Below the pieces are notes generated by a model. The model worked only from the letters and a program-made list of their open reading frames with translations. It did not search any database and was not told the DNA's origin. The position numbers and the translations under genes were made by a program. Shown here piece after piece: positions 1 through 11,756 of a DNA stretch of 64,000 bases; position 1 is the first letter of the stretch, and each line of letters opens with the position of its first letter. This DNA is from Sordariomycetes sp. S80-01Y (taxonomy: Eukaryota; Ascomycota; Sordariomycetes): contig JAXQJY010000021.1 in the NCBI GenBank assembly GCA_037042185.1, positions 620,001 through 684,000 on the forward strand, in the 5' to 3' direction.

Positions 1-962
1 AGCGAGATGCTAGCAGAATGCCAGCAGATGCCAGCAGATGCTAGCGTGCGCCATGACGTTGACGGCCAGATCCGCCGACACCGGAGCCAGAGTCCCTGCA
101 TATTACCTCTTTCGAGTATGTAGCTTTAACTCGTCTGCGCACGGCCATTGGCCGTATATATTTCGGAGCCTCTGCCCTCCAGCGCTCATCTCGACGAGGA
201 AAAGTAGCGCAACCGAGTAATATTCGTCTCATTTTCGTTGCTCCATTGCGCGCATAGTCTAACGAAGTGAGCAAGGCTCGGTAATAAGCAAGTCCGAGCG
301 TAGAGCGAGCTTGAGCTCGGCTGGACCTGATCGTCTTGAGCTCTTTAAAATCTCTTTGTCCCGCAACGCCGTCTCGAAGGACTTTGATGCCAGGGAGGGC
401 TGCCTCTCCGTGAACTCTGGATCTCTTCTCCCTTGCTTGGGGCCATTGCGCCAGAGAGTCCCGACGGTATGCCTGACAGTCCCTAGATGTTTCGTCGAAT
501 CGGACCAAGTCACATCGCAACAAGACATCTTGCGGCTCTGGTCGAGTATAGTGGAGTCGCCTGTGTGGCGTTTCCCAGCGCTACGCACATTGGCCAATAC
601 TTTATGTTGATTGCAATGCTCAAGAAAGGTGGTGGCGTAGGGACTTGACGTCCAGCCTTCCCCAGCATTTGGGTAATTCTGTCCCGTCGGCACTGCTGTG
701 CGCAGAATCTCTCCTGCTCTTGAGTTTGACGTCGCTCTAATGCATGCGGGTGACGAGATCGAACTGCATGTGTGACTGGTCATGCTTCCCGGACCCAGCT
801 GGGAGTCCAACTGCAAAGCTTTCATCTAATTTCGTTGTTTGCGGTATTAAGGGAACTGGATATTCCCAAATCTGATGTTGACCCGATTTGTGAGATGCTG
901 GGGGTTCTCTGCTATTGTCCAACTCGTCTTCCCTCATTAAAGTCCTATTCTCACTGTCCACC
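1..962. other. No supportable gene; short imperfect repeats at the edge
   Basis: The first ~50 bases hold three or four imperfect copies of an 11-base word (agatgctagc / agatgccagc). Two overlapping minus-strand open frames of 160 and 188 codons occur between 41 and 825, but they resemble no family I know, have no splice context and lie in different frames, so I do not call them genes. Confidence 0.4.
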
Positions 963-1921
963 TTAGAGAACAACCTCAACGGCCTCTCTCTTCAACGTAT
1001 CCTTCAATCCACCCACAACCGCCGCATTCACACACAGTGTCCTTCCCCTCCTCTCAAAACCCCCCAGAATCTGCGCGTTGAACCCACCGGCTCCATCCAC
1101 CTGGTACCTGAGCCCTGTCCCGATGCATAGCTTCAGCCACCCCCATCAGAACCTCAAGCCATTCATGACCCCACCGCGGGCAGTGACGATTGTTTCATAC
1201 AGCCACTGCAGCTCGTTGTAGTATAGCCACTCCTGCCCCTGCCCCTCATGGACGTGACCGAAGACGTGTAGCTTGGGCTTCACCCTCCACAGGCTGCTTA
1301 GGAGGTGTGCGCAGCCCAAGTTCGTGCAGTCCAGGTGTGCTCTCGGCGGGGTGTGAGTGACGGAACATCGATTCCATCGGGGATGCTCTTCCAGACGTTC
1401 TCACTTCTAGGGTACTGAAAGGCCCAATTTCCATTCTTCGGGCTCATCGGGCTTCCCCAAATCCGCACGCTCCTCCCGTTGTCAAACATGAGCGCCGTCT
1501 CCTCATTCTGTAAGTGAATCAGCCCTCCCTAATCCAGCCGCTGCCTGAGCTCTCCCTCGTTCCCTCCCCTATCGCACCTCTTATCAAGCAAGACATCGTG
1601 GTTCCCCGTCACCACAATCTTGTACGTGCACGGCTGCCGCTTCAGCCAATTCAACGCAGCCTGCAGCTCTTCATAAGTGCCGGATTGCGTGAGGTCGCCG
1701 GCGTGGATGAGGATGTCGCCTGGCGGAAGCCAAGGTTGGTAGTTGTGTGCGTCCGATACGCAGATCACGGTGACGGGATTCGCTGGGGATGGTGTGGGCT
1801 CGACTCGGACGTGGGCTGAACGGCAGTAGAGATATTTGGCGAGATGGAGAATGGGGGAGTGCATGAGATCTTGCCAAGGAGTGCGGGAGGGGCGTTGTAG
1901 GACCAGGTCGAGGGCGGCCAT
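963..1921 (-). pseudogene. Decayed calcineurin-like metallophosphoesterase gene
   Basis: The minus strand encodes a recognisable metallophosphoesterase of the small cytosolic fungal type. The start at 1921 reads MAALDLVLQRPSRTPWQ. The metal-binding motifs follow in order: VICVSDAHN, ILIHAGDLTQSG and VVTGNHD, and after interruptions VTHTPPRAHLDC and HVFGHVHEG. These are the classic D-x-H, GD, GNH(D) and GHxH blocks. The frame is broken by a TAG at 1529-1531, where relatives would be expected to have Trp (LDWGGLIH). Three frame changes follow, near 1358, near 1155 and near 1078. The last recognisable stretch ends at a stop at 963-965. There are no introns or splice signals that would bypass the breaks. 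I infer a formerly functional gene that is now dead. Assembly indels are the alternative for the frame changes but not for the stop. Confidence 0.8.
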
Positions 1922-2940
1922 GATGTAGACGGTGTGTCGTTTGGGGACAGCATTCGCAAGAGGATGGAAGAAAGAGGTTCCTTAGCTCATTCGATGTCTA
2001 TATCAACCCATGTATATCCGCTTGAACTCTAGCTTTAGATCGCTTGACGAAGAAGGCTAAATCAGAGAAGACCAGTGCATCTCGAGGCTTTAGCGTTTGG
2101 TGTAAAAGCTTGTCATGGACATTTCACCAGCAGCGCGACTGCCGAGATCCCCTACTTCCAGAGCAACTACCTGTCATTCGCCACGAGCCTGTGCATGCGG
2201 AAGCTATCGAGATAGAGTACTCCGTACGAGCCCTCGAAGCGGATCGGAGCCCCCGCGGCCCGCGTATGCACCAGTGCAGCCCTCGGTGTGGGATGAGGTA
2301 GGCGTTCACTGTCGTCGAAAAACTACAACCAGGCTTGCCGTCCGGAACGCTCTTGACTGGCCAGGTTTTAGTGTCACTCCGAGCTAACAAGCAAACCCCC
2401 ACGGGGCACAGGTCAAACCCCCCGCGCACGCTCACAAAACGACAGACACCACAAGGTCAATGATGTCTCGCACAAATTGGCCGACCAACAGCGGCCGTTA
2501 TAAGACGGCAGGCCCCCAGGTTCTGCCCTCTCCAAAATTGTTCATCTTGTCAATTGAAGCCTGAGGGCAGCCGCACATCCAGCACCTCCGTGCGGCACGC
2601 GACCGCCCGAATATGCTAATACCTTATGTACAAACCTTCATGATCCCTGAAATTCTCATCCCCCGGTTCCTTTGATCGTCTTTTCGATATCGTGATGGTT
2701 TGTTGAATCTGCACGACGGTGCCATTCGTATTGCCCTCCAAACTTTTCTTATGCCATATCCCCGAACGCCGAAATGAGTTCTCGCTTGTTTTGAAATGTC
2801 AAGAGTTTATCGTAATGCTGATGAGTAGACGTTTATGCTCACGATGGCGAATATTGTTGCTTCAATCGGGGAGGTGCGCGACCTTGTCGATTCCGTTCCA
2901 CGGCCGTACGGGCTGGATGGCGTGCGACATGTGACACAGA
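1922..2940. other. Intergenic, nothing recognised
   Basis: This stretch lies between the head of the decayed phosphoesterase gene and the 3' end of nmrA. Open frames here are short and lack family resemblance. It presumably holds the nmrA 3' UTR at its right end. Confidence 0.5.
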
Positions 2941-4368
2941 TCACGCCAGCCATTGTTCCTCATCTCGCTTACGACCGCGCATTACGAGACCTTCGTCCTC
3001 ATCATCTGCATCCTCGTCGTCGTCTTCGTCATCCTGGATGCGGAGCTGCTCGACCGACGTGGTCGTGTTCCGTACGCTCTCGTCCTCCTCGGTGACCTCG
3101 TCCTCTTCGTCGTCGAACATCCAGGTCAACCCGTTGGCTTCCTCCTCGAGCGGGAACATTTCCCGTGCATACTCCTCCAGACCCCGAGGACCTTCCCACA
3201 GTTCGAGAGCCTGAGAAGGGACGTTCTTCTCCAGCTCCACGTCGCCAAAGTATGGTGGTTGCTTCTTAGGGTCCTTCTCATCTACACGGAAGAGCTTCTC
3301 GAGGGCTTCCAATTGCGCCTGGTAGCCGGCCGGAATGCGGACCTTTACCTCGATAGGACCGCGAACGTATCGTACGGGACGACCGACGCCCCGCGCAAAG
3401 ACCTCGCATGCCTCCTTGGGCGACAAGTACTCGTACGCGAGCGCGATACGCTTGCCGTCCCATTTCGATACGCCGTCCTTGAATATTTGAAGGATTGCGG
3501 GACCAACATCATGCTCTGCGTCGAGCCATGGCAACTTGGCATCTTCGTGGAAAGGAGCTTGCCAGATGAAGGATCCGTCCTTCTGCAGCTCCATGCAAAA
3601 TAAGGGGTAGAGGAGCGATGTGAAATTGTTGTTGTAAATGCCGGTGTACACAAAAGTTGCTGGTAACCCCAGCTCTCGCACATAGTCCTCCACTTTGTGC
3701 TTGTCAGCCCAGAGCGGCAGGGACGGCCAATTCGGATCGTACGCGGCGTGGTCGGGCATGGAAGAGTAAATGTAGTGCTGGATGCCAGCCTTCTTTGCGG
3801 CGTCGGCAAAAGCCTTGCCGATGGCGAGCTCGTCGCCATAGAAAGTGGTGTTGATGAAGGCGAGCTGAGCGCCCCGGAAAAGACTCGATATCAGGTCGTG
3901 GTTGATACCGACACCGGAGATGGGTCCATTGCGAGTGACATCCTTGTTGTGCTCTGTCGGCTGGTGTCGCGTGTACAGCTCACCGACAAAAACGGTGACG
4001 TTGGGATTCGACGATACCTCGGTCGCGACGACACCTTCGAGGTTCCTCAGCTGGGCGCGAACATGGTATCCGACAGCCGTGGCGTTGCGGATCAGAGAGG
4101 CGGCTTGGCGGCCAGCTGCATTGATGATGGCGATGGTCTTGTCGGGGGAGGACATGAGCCGCTTTGGGGGGCGGAAAGTGACTGAATTGTTTCGCGAGGA
4201 TGCTAAGGGCGAGGATTCGGAGTAGGAGGATCGCGAATGCTTGTGTTGCTTGCGGTGTCCGTTGGTGTCGTTGGCGATGTGGATGGGGATGCTGCCCGTG
4301 ACGGAGCCGTTGAGTTGCGCTGGCATGGCTGCGGCCTGGCCTGGCTCGCGGAGGATGCGAACCGACAT
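2941..4368 (-). CDS. nmrA: Nitrogen metabolite repression regulator NmrA/Nmr1
   Basis: This single-exon 475-aa protein matches the NmrA/NMR1 family: an atypical short-chain dehydrogenase with a Rossmann fold that senses NAD(P) and restrains the GATA activator AreA/NIT2 under nitrogen-sufficient conditions. The dinucleotide-binding segment IAIINAAGRQAAS lies at about residues 79-91. It is followed by conserved stretches such as AFINTTFYGDELAIGK, HYIYSSMPDH, GIYNNNFTSLLYPLF and LPWLDAEHDVGPAILQIFKDG. The N-terminal ~70 residues are low-complexity and Ser-rich. A second in-frame ATG at 4155 (MSSPDK) sits just before the Rossmann fold, so the true start may be either. The C-terminal ~70 residues form a strongly acidic Asp/Glu tail that Aspergillus NmrA lacks, as I recall that protein. 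The long upstream region carries a cluster of GATA sites. Function is assigned from family; the identity is very likely. Confidence 0.95.
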   Translation of the reverse strand: MSVRILREPGQAAAMPAQLNGSVTGSIPIHIANDTNGHRKQHKHSRSSYSESSPLASSRNNSVTFRPPKRLMSSPDKTIAIINAAGRQAASLIRNATAVGYHVRAQLRNLEGVVATEVSSNPNVTVFVGELYTRHQPTEHNKDVTRNGPISGVGINHDLISSLFRGAQLAFINTTFYGDELAIGKAFADAAKKAGIQHYIYSSMPDHAAYDPNWPSLPLWADKHKVEDYVRELGLPATFVYTGIYNNNFTSLLYPLFCMELQKDGSFIWQAPFHEDAKLPWLDAEHDVGPAILQIFKDGVSKWDGKRIALAYEYLSPKEACEVFARGVGRPVRYVRGPIEVKVRIPAGYQAQLEALEKLFRVDEKDPKKQPPYFGDVELEKNVPSQALELWEGPRGLEEYAREMFPLEEEANGLTWMFDDEEDEVTEEDESVRNTTTSVEQLRIQDDEDDDEDADDEDEGLVMRGRKRDEEQWLA

Positions 4369-7300
4369 ATATACCAGCGGATGTGTCTCGCCCGAGGGGT
4401 GGTATTTGCCGTGGCGGACGCAGACGCAGAGACGAGGCCTTTATGCGGCGGGCGAGATTACCGTGTGCGATTGGTGTGGCCTGCCCGCCCTTTTGTTGGA
4501 GGTGCTCTCTTGGATTGAGAAGGCCTTTTCGGGGCGAGTGGACGTGGTGGGGAAGCGAAGGGCAGAAGCGGCCTGGATCAGCCCGTGAGTCGGCAAGTCA
4601 GTACGTAAAACGAATGTATGGCGGTGGACCGATGACGGCGCCAGCAAGACTTGACGGGGCGAGGACGAGACAGAAGACAATGGAAATGGGAGTGCGGGAA
4701 CAGAGCGCCGCCAGGCACACGTAGCGGCGATGGTTTGCCCAGAAGAGGGTATTCGCCCACGTTGCTCGTTGATCGCCCAACTGGAAGCGCCTCCGGGTGA
4801 GGTTGCAGGATCAGGGAACCAGGGCGAGGGCATTGATGAATGCCAACGGGAATCAAGAGAAGCTAATTTCCTCAGGACTCCCCCATTGACCCTTTGTGCT
4901 ACTTCTTCCTTAAGCCTAGCACCGGGAGCGCATCCGGTCGACGCCTCGGGGCCAGGTTTAGCCTACAGTAGCGACGTGGGCTGGTCCCATGGCGTGGAAG
5001 CGAATGGACAGCGAAACAACCTTGAGCGGCAGGTCGGTCTAGCTCTGGGCGTCTTGTGGCTGGGCAGTGGAACACCCCAGAGCACGCTCTTCGCTCTGGG
5101 CAGGCCGCAGGCAGCTCTGACGGGATAGGGAAATGCGACAGGGAAGAATGCGATGATGGAGGGGGAGGGGTCGACAGAATCTGGGGGTTGCGGAAGACGG
5201 TGCGTACCTTTTGGGTCGGCGTCCACGAGTTGTTGAGGGTCTTGTGGATATTTTGCAGGTTCAACTGGAAGACGTCGAGCGCAAAGACGGGTCTTGTTGT
5301 GCCAGAGATGCGCAATTCAACCGTAGACTCCCTTCACCGTTATCTCTCGAGACTGTCTGGCCAGCAGATTGCGAAATGCGATGGTTGCGACAGCGGGGCG
5401 GCCTAAGACGCTGGGTGAGGCTTCTTCGTCTGGTCCCGGGGTCGCGACGCCGCAGCGCACCGTGGTTGGCTGGCGATAAGGCGTCCGTTAGATGCACCCT
5501 GCTGAGAATTCTGCAGTCGCAAGTCGAGACGCGTTGTCGAGATGGTCTAGGCGTTGAGCGGTGAGGATGTGAAAGAGAAAGGTCAAGGTTCAGAAGGATG
5601 TCGAGATAAGGTGATCACGAGGTTGACGGAAAGTGCTATCGGGAATCTAAGAGATAACCTCGCCGTGACAGCATCCCATCCTCGAGAGAAGGTGCGACCA
5701 GCTTTTGCTCGATCTAACCGCACGCCTTGCTCCGTCCCAATCAGAGCCGCCGCTTTCTCTTAGACGACCCCTCTATCTGCCCCGCCACCCCTCGCCTCCG
5801 TAACCGGCACTTTGGTGAGCGAATACTCCAGACATTTCCATCGTGGCAGCGCTTACCGTTCGCATTGGCCCGTCGCTCGTTGCTGCCAATGGGGACGGTC
5901 TCTGCCTCCCATCCGCATTGACTCTCGAAGAATAAATGCCTATCTCTTGCCTACAGAATCTGGGGATGGCGCTGCTGGCGCTGCAAGTCTGCTAACAAGT
6001 GTGCCTGCTCTACGGAGTACATGGCGCTAATGGCGTGCAGGTAGCAGAATCTGGAGACGGAAAAGGAGTGGCCAAAGAGGTCCTCATCAAACATGTTGCA
6101 ACCCGTCGCCAAACTCAGTCCTCCCTTATCTCTTCCCTAGTTTTGTCGTTGTCGCCTAGCAGGACGTGTAGCAATGGCGATAATGGGGTGTCGAATTGCG
6201 GCATCGGAGTGCTCGCGCATCTCATTCGCCATGTCGCGATTTCCATTACTCGATGATTAACAACCCAGAAGGTGTCAGAGCAACTAAAACAGCCAATTCT
6301 AACCTCTTTTCAGACTTTTACGACATAGAGGAGCAGGCGAGCTCAGGACAGAGGCAGGGCAGGGCGGCCACGAGGGCGGCTGTTGAGTCCTTACCTAACA
6401 CATTGGCCCCGGCTGCCAGTCAGAAAATTTTGTCCAGTTCCCATTTCTCATCTCACTTACACCACCACCAATGACCTCAACTGCCATTTGCTCTTTTTCC
6501 GGGGCGCCTCTCGGATGGATCGAGCATGGCGTGGCGGGTTGTTCGTCAGATGACCTGCGCAGCGGACACTCCGAGATTGATGCGAGACCTTGCATCGGCA
6601 TCTGTTCTGTTGAGAGAGGCCTCTCGGTCCATGATACCCTCATTGCCTAGGCCAGGCCAGGCGAGGTCATGGGAAAGATGCTCGGCCGAGTCTTGATCCA
6701 CCGAGCAGATCCGTCAATCCGTCACCTAACGAAAACGTTGTAAGCTGTCGCCTCCTATTCGCAGCCTTTATTCCTAAAGACCCGCCTCCGTGGATCGTGA
6801 TTCGACTTCGTTTTTGACAGCCACCGGCTTGGCTGGCCCAACCCCACAGATCCGCGTCAAACGTCTCTTTCGCGCAGGAACTATCACATTTTGCTGTCCA
6901 CTTAATTACTTCAAATTTTCCCGCGGCAACCTTGAGAGTCTTCCCTTCCTGTGCGTCAATCCCGTACAATTACGTACAACCTCACACCTCGTGATGCCTT
7001 CGAGCACGGACGGAGCTGCACAGACAGACGTGCCCCGCGGGCCTTGAATTCAGCATCTCCGCGGAGGCTCAACTCTGGCTGCAAACGGCGCGGCTCTTGT
7101 GGCACCCCACCCTCGGGGTTGGCAGCACAAACACGCCCCTGGTTCATAGATTGACTTCAACCGCGTGCCGCCTGATATGCCTGCACATGCAGCATATGTA
7201 TTTCGGTCGCAGGATGGCAGATTTAGATTGTATCCGATACTACCTTGCTTCAGACGCTATTGTTTACGACATCCGACGTCATCCTTTCCAGGGCCGCAAG

Positions 7301-7548
7301 AGCCAGGGGCATGCGCTGAGGTGACGTTTATCGCACTGATTGCACGACGTTGCACTGCCTTCACCACAGCCTTATCATACTTTTTGGCAAGCATACAGAT
7401 GTCCTTTACATCTCAGGGTGCTTACACAGCTTCGATGCCGACGCCCCCCGCTCGATAAGCGCTATGCGGCCAGCCTTCCTGCCCATAATCACTGCAGCCC
7501 AGCGACCGCCGCAGCCGCAGCTACCTCTAGCAGACGAGGATCCAATGC
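4369..7548. other. Long non-coding stretch upstream of nmrA
   Basis: There are about 3.2 kb with no open frame that resembles a protein. The stretch contains the nmrA promoter and leader, and at its right end the 3' flank of the zinc-cluster regulator. GATA-type hexamers are concentrated between 5340 and 6131 (listed separately). Confidence 0.5.
5340..6131. promoter_or_regulatory. Cluster of GATA-factor-type sites upstream of nmrA
   Basis: Five copies of the GATAA core lie in about 800 bp: ttatct at 5340, gataag at 5475, agataag at 5604, agataa at 5652 and ttatct at 6126. Fungal nitrogen regulators AreA/NIT2 bind HGATAR sites, preferably paired, and NmrA is the partner that represses AreA. 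A feedback role is therefore plausible. The distance to the nmrA ATG (about 1-1.8 kb) makes the assignment inferential. Confidence 0.35.
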
Positions 7549-10046
7549 TTACATCCAGAGGTTCGAGTCCCCCATCCCCAGATCCACTCCTCGATCAACA
7601 TGACTGCGATCGGTAAACACTGGATCGTCGCCGTTGGCATTGGCCCCGGCTGTGTGACTATGCGCCAGTGAGATATCCAGATATCGCTGCAAGCACAATT
7701 AGCCGGAAATACTTTCCCACAGAGTAGAAACGTACCCAGTCCATGTCGCTGTCGGATGCTGGAAACCACGACGGATGGAAATCGAACGCGCTTGGCAGTT
7801 CATCTGGATGGTTGGGCTGTGGCTGTTGCTCCGGGATGCCGGGGAAAGACATTGTCTTCAACTCTTCGCGTCCATTTGAAAGGGTGAACGGGATTTGGTC
7901 GGTTCCGTGCAACGGGCCTTGGTTTACGTCAGTCTCTGACACGCCGGGGAGAGCAAGTGCTGGGGTACCATCGAAACTCATTGTCGACAGAGGATCGGTG
8001 CTCTGGAAGTTGCTGATCGAGGAGTGAGGCATGATACTCGACCCCGATCCTCCAAACGGACCCGATTCACTTCCAACAGTTTGAGTCGCGGGACTTCCAT
8101 CCATGGTAGAAACACTATTCTCATCGACAGGTAAGCCAAGCTTTGCCAGCATTACAGCCAATGTGTCCGCCGTCTTCCTCACTTCGGCAGTAGTCTGCGA
8201 AACCCTCAGCCAAATTTGGTGCGACCGTTTGATCATCTCTTTCAACTCATCCTTCGTAGGCGTCGGCGTCTGCCCAGTCGTCCATTCGATACCACTACTT
8301 GCATCACCGTAGTGTTCGTTCTGTATGATCAGGTACAGCACCATGGCCGCGAGCAGATAGTCATGCACCGAGAGCGAGGAGATGAACCATCCGTGGTGAG
8401 CTAAAGACCTTGCCGGTTGGCAGGCCTCCCATATCAGTCCTTGTGTCCTCATCAGGCTCACGGCTCCTTCAAGGCACTGCTGTCTAGAATAGTCGTGTTC
8501 CTTGTTGGGCGGGAACTCGGCGAGGTATCGCCTATGTAGCACGCAGCGACTCTTGTTATACAACGACCTCAGACCAAACCTTTGAATCAAAAGGGTGGGA
8601 GGATCGCCGACACATTCATCTAGGGGTCTGACCATCATGAAGTTCGGAACATTCTTCCACGTTTCTTGCAGCAAAGTATCCAGGCGGAGAACTTCGGAGT
8701 ACGGAGGTGGCGTAAGCCCATGTGCTTGGCGAGCAATCTGCCCAAAGACACGGACAATCTTGGTTTTGCTGACAGGGTATGTCATCGTCGTGTAGTCAGT
8801 CGGAGGCCGAGATGGCGGCAGTTCCAAGGTATCGGTGTCAAAATCCTCGTCCTTAAGGTTGCGCGGGACACTGGTGTCTGTTTCGATGGATTGCATCATG
8901 CTCGGGAGACCCATATGAAAAGAGACAATAGTCTCGATCTGTATGCCCATGTTCCACATCCGTCGTCTCATCTCACCTTCGAAAGCGCTCAGGCCGGCAA
9001 GTTTGCTGGGATCGCGATGCAAGCCCATCTTCAACATCAAGCGCACCAACACCCCCGACAATATGTAGCAGTTCATCTGGGCAGCTCTGTTAAACAGGAA
9101 GTGACTTTCAACATAGAGCATAAAAGCTGGCAGCGTTGTAGGGTTAGGCTGCGTGTACTTTCCCCACACCAACGCCCAACCCGCACATGACCGATAGTGT
9201 TTAATCCTATCCGAAGCAGGGACCGGTGAGTCACCTTCGATCTCATGCGGGGCCTGGAAGCTGTTGAAATGCACGCCTAGCGCAAGCATCATGAACAGCT
9301 GGGCAACCCAGTGGAGAGTGACCGAGGAAGGATCCTGATGGAATTGGGCGTAGGTTCTGGCGAATGTTGGGCGGTGCATGATATGCTGGGAAGGCGACAT
9401 GGAGGAAAAGTACCGGGTGATGAGACGGTCTGCTATCGCTCGCTCGGGGAGCTGTGCAAGGAGGTCAGCGCGGTTGAGGGGCGCGCCGCGGGAGAAGAGA
9501 AGGAGTCCGGGGCCGTCCATTTCATCGTTTACTACGTCTTCTTCGTCAGAGTCGGGGTCGTCGAAGTAGCACTTGAGGTCCTCGATCTGTATCCTGTCAG
9601 GGCTGCCTTCTGGAGCTTCCAACACGCCGCCAGGGAGAACTCACATCCTCCAACATGGCCATACAGTGGGTAGCCCCAACATAGCTGGTGGCTTCGCCCT
9701 TTCCCCTAACGACCTGTCCTTTGATAGCTCCGTTTTGACTGCCCCCTGCATCGCCTCTTTCAACCAGCCCGTCCGGCTGCGAAATCACATTCCCATCCTC
9801 GTCCATCATCCCTCTCACCATGCCCTCCAGCCTCTTTAGCCTCGCCGCCATGCTCTTCGGCGCCCTCTTTTTCTCCTGCTTCGGCGCATACTGGCACAGG
9901 TCCTCACGAGCCTTCTTGGTACATTGCAGACACGGTGTGCCGCGATCGCATTTCAGTTTGGAGAAGCGGCAGGGTGCGCAGGAGAGAAGGACGCGGGACC
10001 GTTTCTGGCGAGGCGGGTTGCTCAAGGCGGTTGGTTCAGTTTCCAT
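7549..10046 (-). CDS. Zn2Cys6 fungal transcription factor
   Basis: This is a three-exon gene: 10046-9645, 9586-7736 and 7686-7549. It encodes 796 aa. The N-terminal zinc cluster has Cys at residues 23, 26, 33, 39, 42 and 51 (C-x2-C-x6-C-x5-C-x2-C-x8-C), with a basic linker PKQEKKRAPK and a short coiled coil (AARLKRLEGMV). The first intron joins ...THCMAMLED to IEDLKCYF, a junction typical of this family. The middle holds the fungal-specific regulatory domain (HWVAQLFMMLALGVHF, ESHFLFNRAAQMNCY, LKMGLHRDP, MRRRMWNMGIQIE). The last intron (7687-7735) reads from DMDW into RYLDISLAH, giving a short hydrophilic tail. An upstream in-frame ATG at 10181 would add 45 residues; I prefer METEP because it starts directly before the zinc cluster. 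The target genes cannot be told from the sequence. Confidence 0.92.
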
Positions 10047-10870
10047 GTTCTTCTTTTCAATTATGGGTGCGATCGGCTGCTTAATAAGTTGAGGGGTTCG
10101 TAATTTAGTGTTGCACGCGAGAACGCGGAGATGTTTGAGTGAGAGACTTTTGTCAGCATGGATGACGGTCGTCAGACACATGCAGCCCTATATGCATGTC
10201 CCACCTCGCCAGTTGATATCTCCAGCTTCGGAGATAGGGCTCACACTCGCCTTCCTGGCGAAGACACGAAACAAAAGTTGGAGTCGCCATTCAAAAGCTA
10301 CAATGATAATGACGTAGTCGAAGAAGTAAGCTCAGGCTCTTTCAAACGGCTTATCAAGTCAATAATTCGTGATGGTTGAGGCTAAGCTTTATCTAGGATG
10401 CAGCGTGACAGATCAAGGGAGTGCCGAGAGTCTAAACGGACTGCAGATGGGGACGTGGCACCCAGGGCATTGGGGTGAAGTGACTGGTGAATTCTATCAT
10501 TGAGGTATCGTATCATAAGTTCAAGGTCCATATCAGCTCCTCGGCTACCGTGCAATCTCAGCGGAAGGAGTGCCAGTCTTGCGATTAGTCGTACTGCTCG
10601 AGGCCAAGGTGGCACTTCAGTCCAACGCAGCTACCGGCTGATTTCCATTTGTCAGAAATCCATGCTTCCAAATGATATACACGGCCAAGCTCTCACCAAG
10701 CCCATGTACGGCTTGACAGCTTGACAACGAGCGCAAACTAAGGCTGACAGAGCGCTGACCGAGTCAACGCAGCCTCCCCACGGTTGGGACAACCAATGTC
10801 GCGTTCTCCCGCAATTCGCTTGTCGCAATCAAAGAATCGTGGTCGCATTACTACTACTTTCATGGTATCA
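10047..10870. other. Intergenic, zinc-cluster regulator promoter side
   Basis: About 0.8 kb lie between the 5' end of the transcription factor gene and the 3' end of fcf1. No coding potential or RNA gene is recognisable. Confidence 0.5.
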
Positions 10871-11756
10871 TCATGAGTCAGGTGCGTTCGGCAGCTTTTC
10901 GACCGTGTACTTTCCTCTTCCAACAGCCATTACTGCGACCTCGTTAGCTGGTAAAGCTAAATAGAATATGCAAGAAATGCTTACTTGGCACGCCTGGAAT
11001 TTTTCTTAAGCGAATTCGTAAGTCCTTATCGTTAGTTGCAACGATATAAATCCGGTCCTTGGTGACCCGGTCTACTATGCAGTCATCCGCGTACACGCCT
11101 TTGTGATCACACTGTAGTCGGGTCCACCGTTCGTCTCGTGCAACTCGCAGGGCAAGGCGGTACTTGGGACCCAGCTTCTCCAACTCGGCCATCCTAGGGA
11201 ACGTCAGCCAGATTCGCTTGCCGGGATGGTTTGCACTTACACACAGGATGTGATGATGGGATTGCACTTGGCGTATAGACAGTCCATCATTGACTCTAAT
11301 AATGATAGCTTGCGCTGTACAGTGTGCGACAAGAAGTTGGTATCAACCAAGACACTGGTTAGGTTAGCCCATGAAGCCAGAACAGGCGCAAGGCAGGGGA
11401 TCTGGAGAGAATGTCGCCGCTGCTGCACGCCTAGATGTACGTGGTGGACGGTGACATTCTCCTCCAACCTGCGGCGTCGAGACTAACTTGTAGGGAGGAA
11501 CAAGAGCCTCGTTGTGTTTGAAGAACATGTGTGATGGCATCTGAGGCGCCTCGCGGATGAGCTCGCCGGTTATGGTCTTGCGCTTGTCGGCCTTTTCTTT
11601 CTGGAGTGCTTCATTCTTGGCGATATTTTCTTTCAATCGGCTGTCACGCTTTCCAAGGACTCGTTTGACCTGTTACATGTAAGCTGGGATTCAATCTCGG
11701 CTGTCGTCGATATTGCACACCTGTGCGAACTTTCGGGTTTTCTTCTGGACACCCAT
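10871..11756 (-). CDS. fcf1: rRNA-processing endonuclease Fcf1/Utp24
   Basis: This is a five-exon gene: 11756-11721, 11669-11488, 11354-11241, 11193-10985 and 10932-10871. It encodes 200 aa and starts [12 protein letters not shown]. Fcf1/Utp24 is the PIN-domain nuclease of the small-subunit processome that cleaves pre-rRNA around the 5' end of 18S. The family signature is near-complete: [34 protein letters not shown], then the PIN core [17 protein letters not shown] with the first acidic residue at D77. [18 protein letters not shown] carries further acidic positions. The final exon supplies the conserved end [15 protein letters not shown]. The exon lengths sum to 603 nt, which supports all four introns (51, 133, 47 and 52 nt). 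The gene is divergent from rfc4 with 356 bp between start codons. Confidence 0.96.

Noticed and set aside
41-825. Two overlapping minus-strand open frames of 160 and 188 codons
   Set aside because: They lie in different frames over the same DNA, resemble no family and have no splice or start context.
7545-7600. B-box-like word ggttcgagtccc on the plus strand
   Set aside because: It is antisense to the last exon of the zinc-cluster regulator (GDSNLWM), and no A box or stems accompany it.
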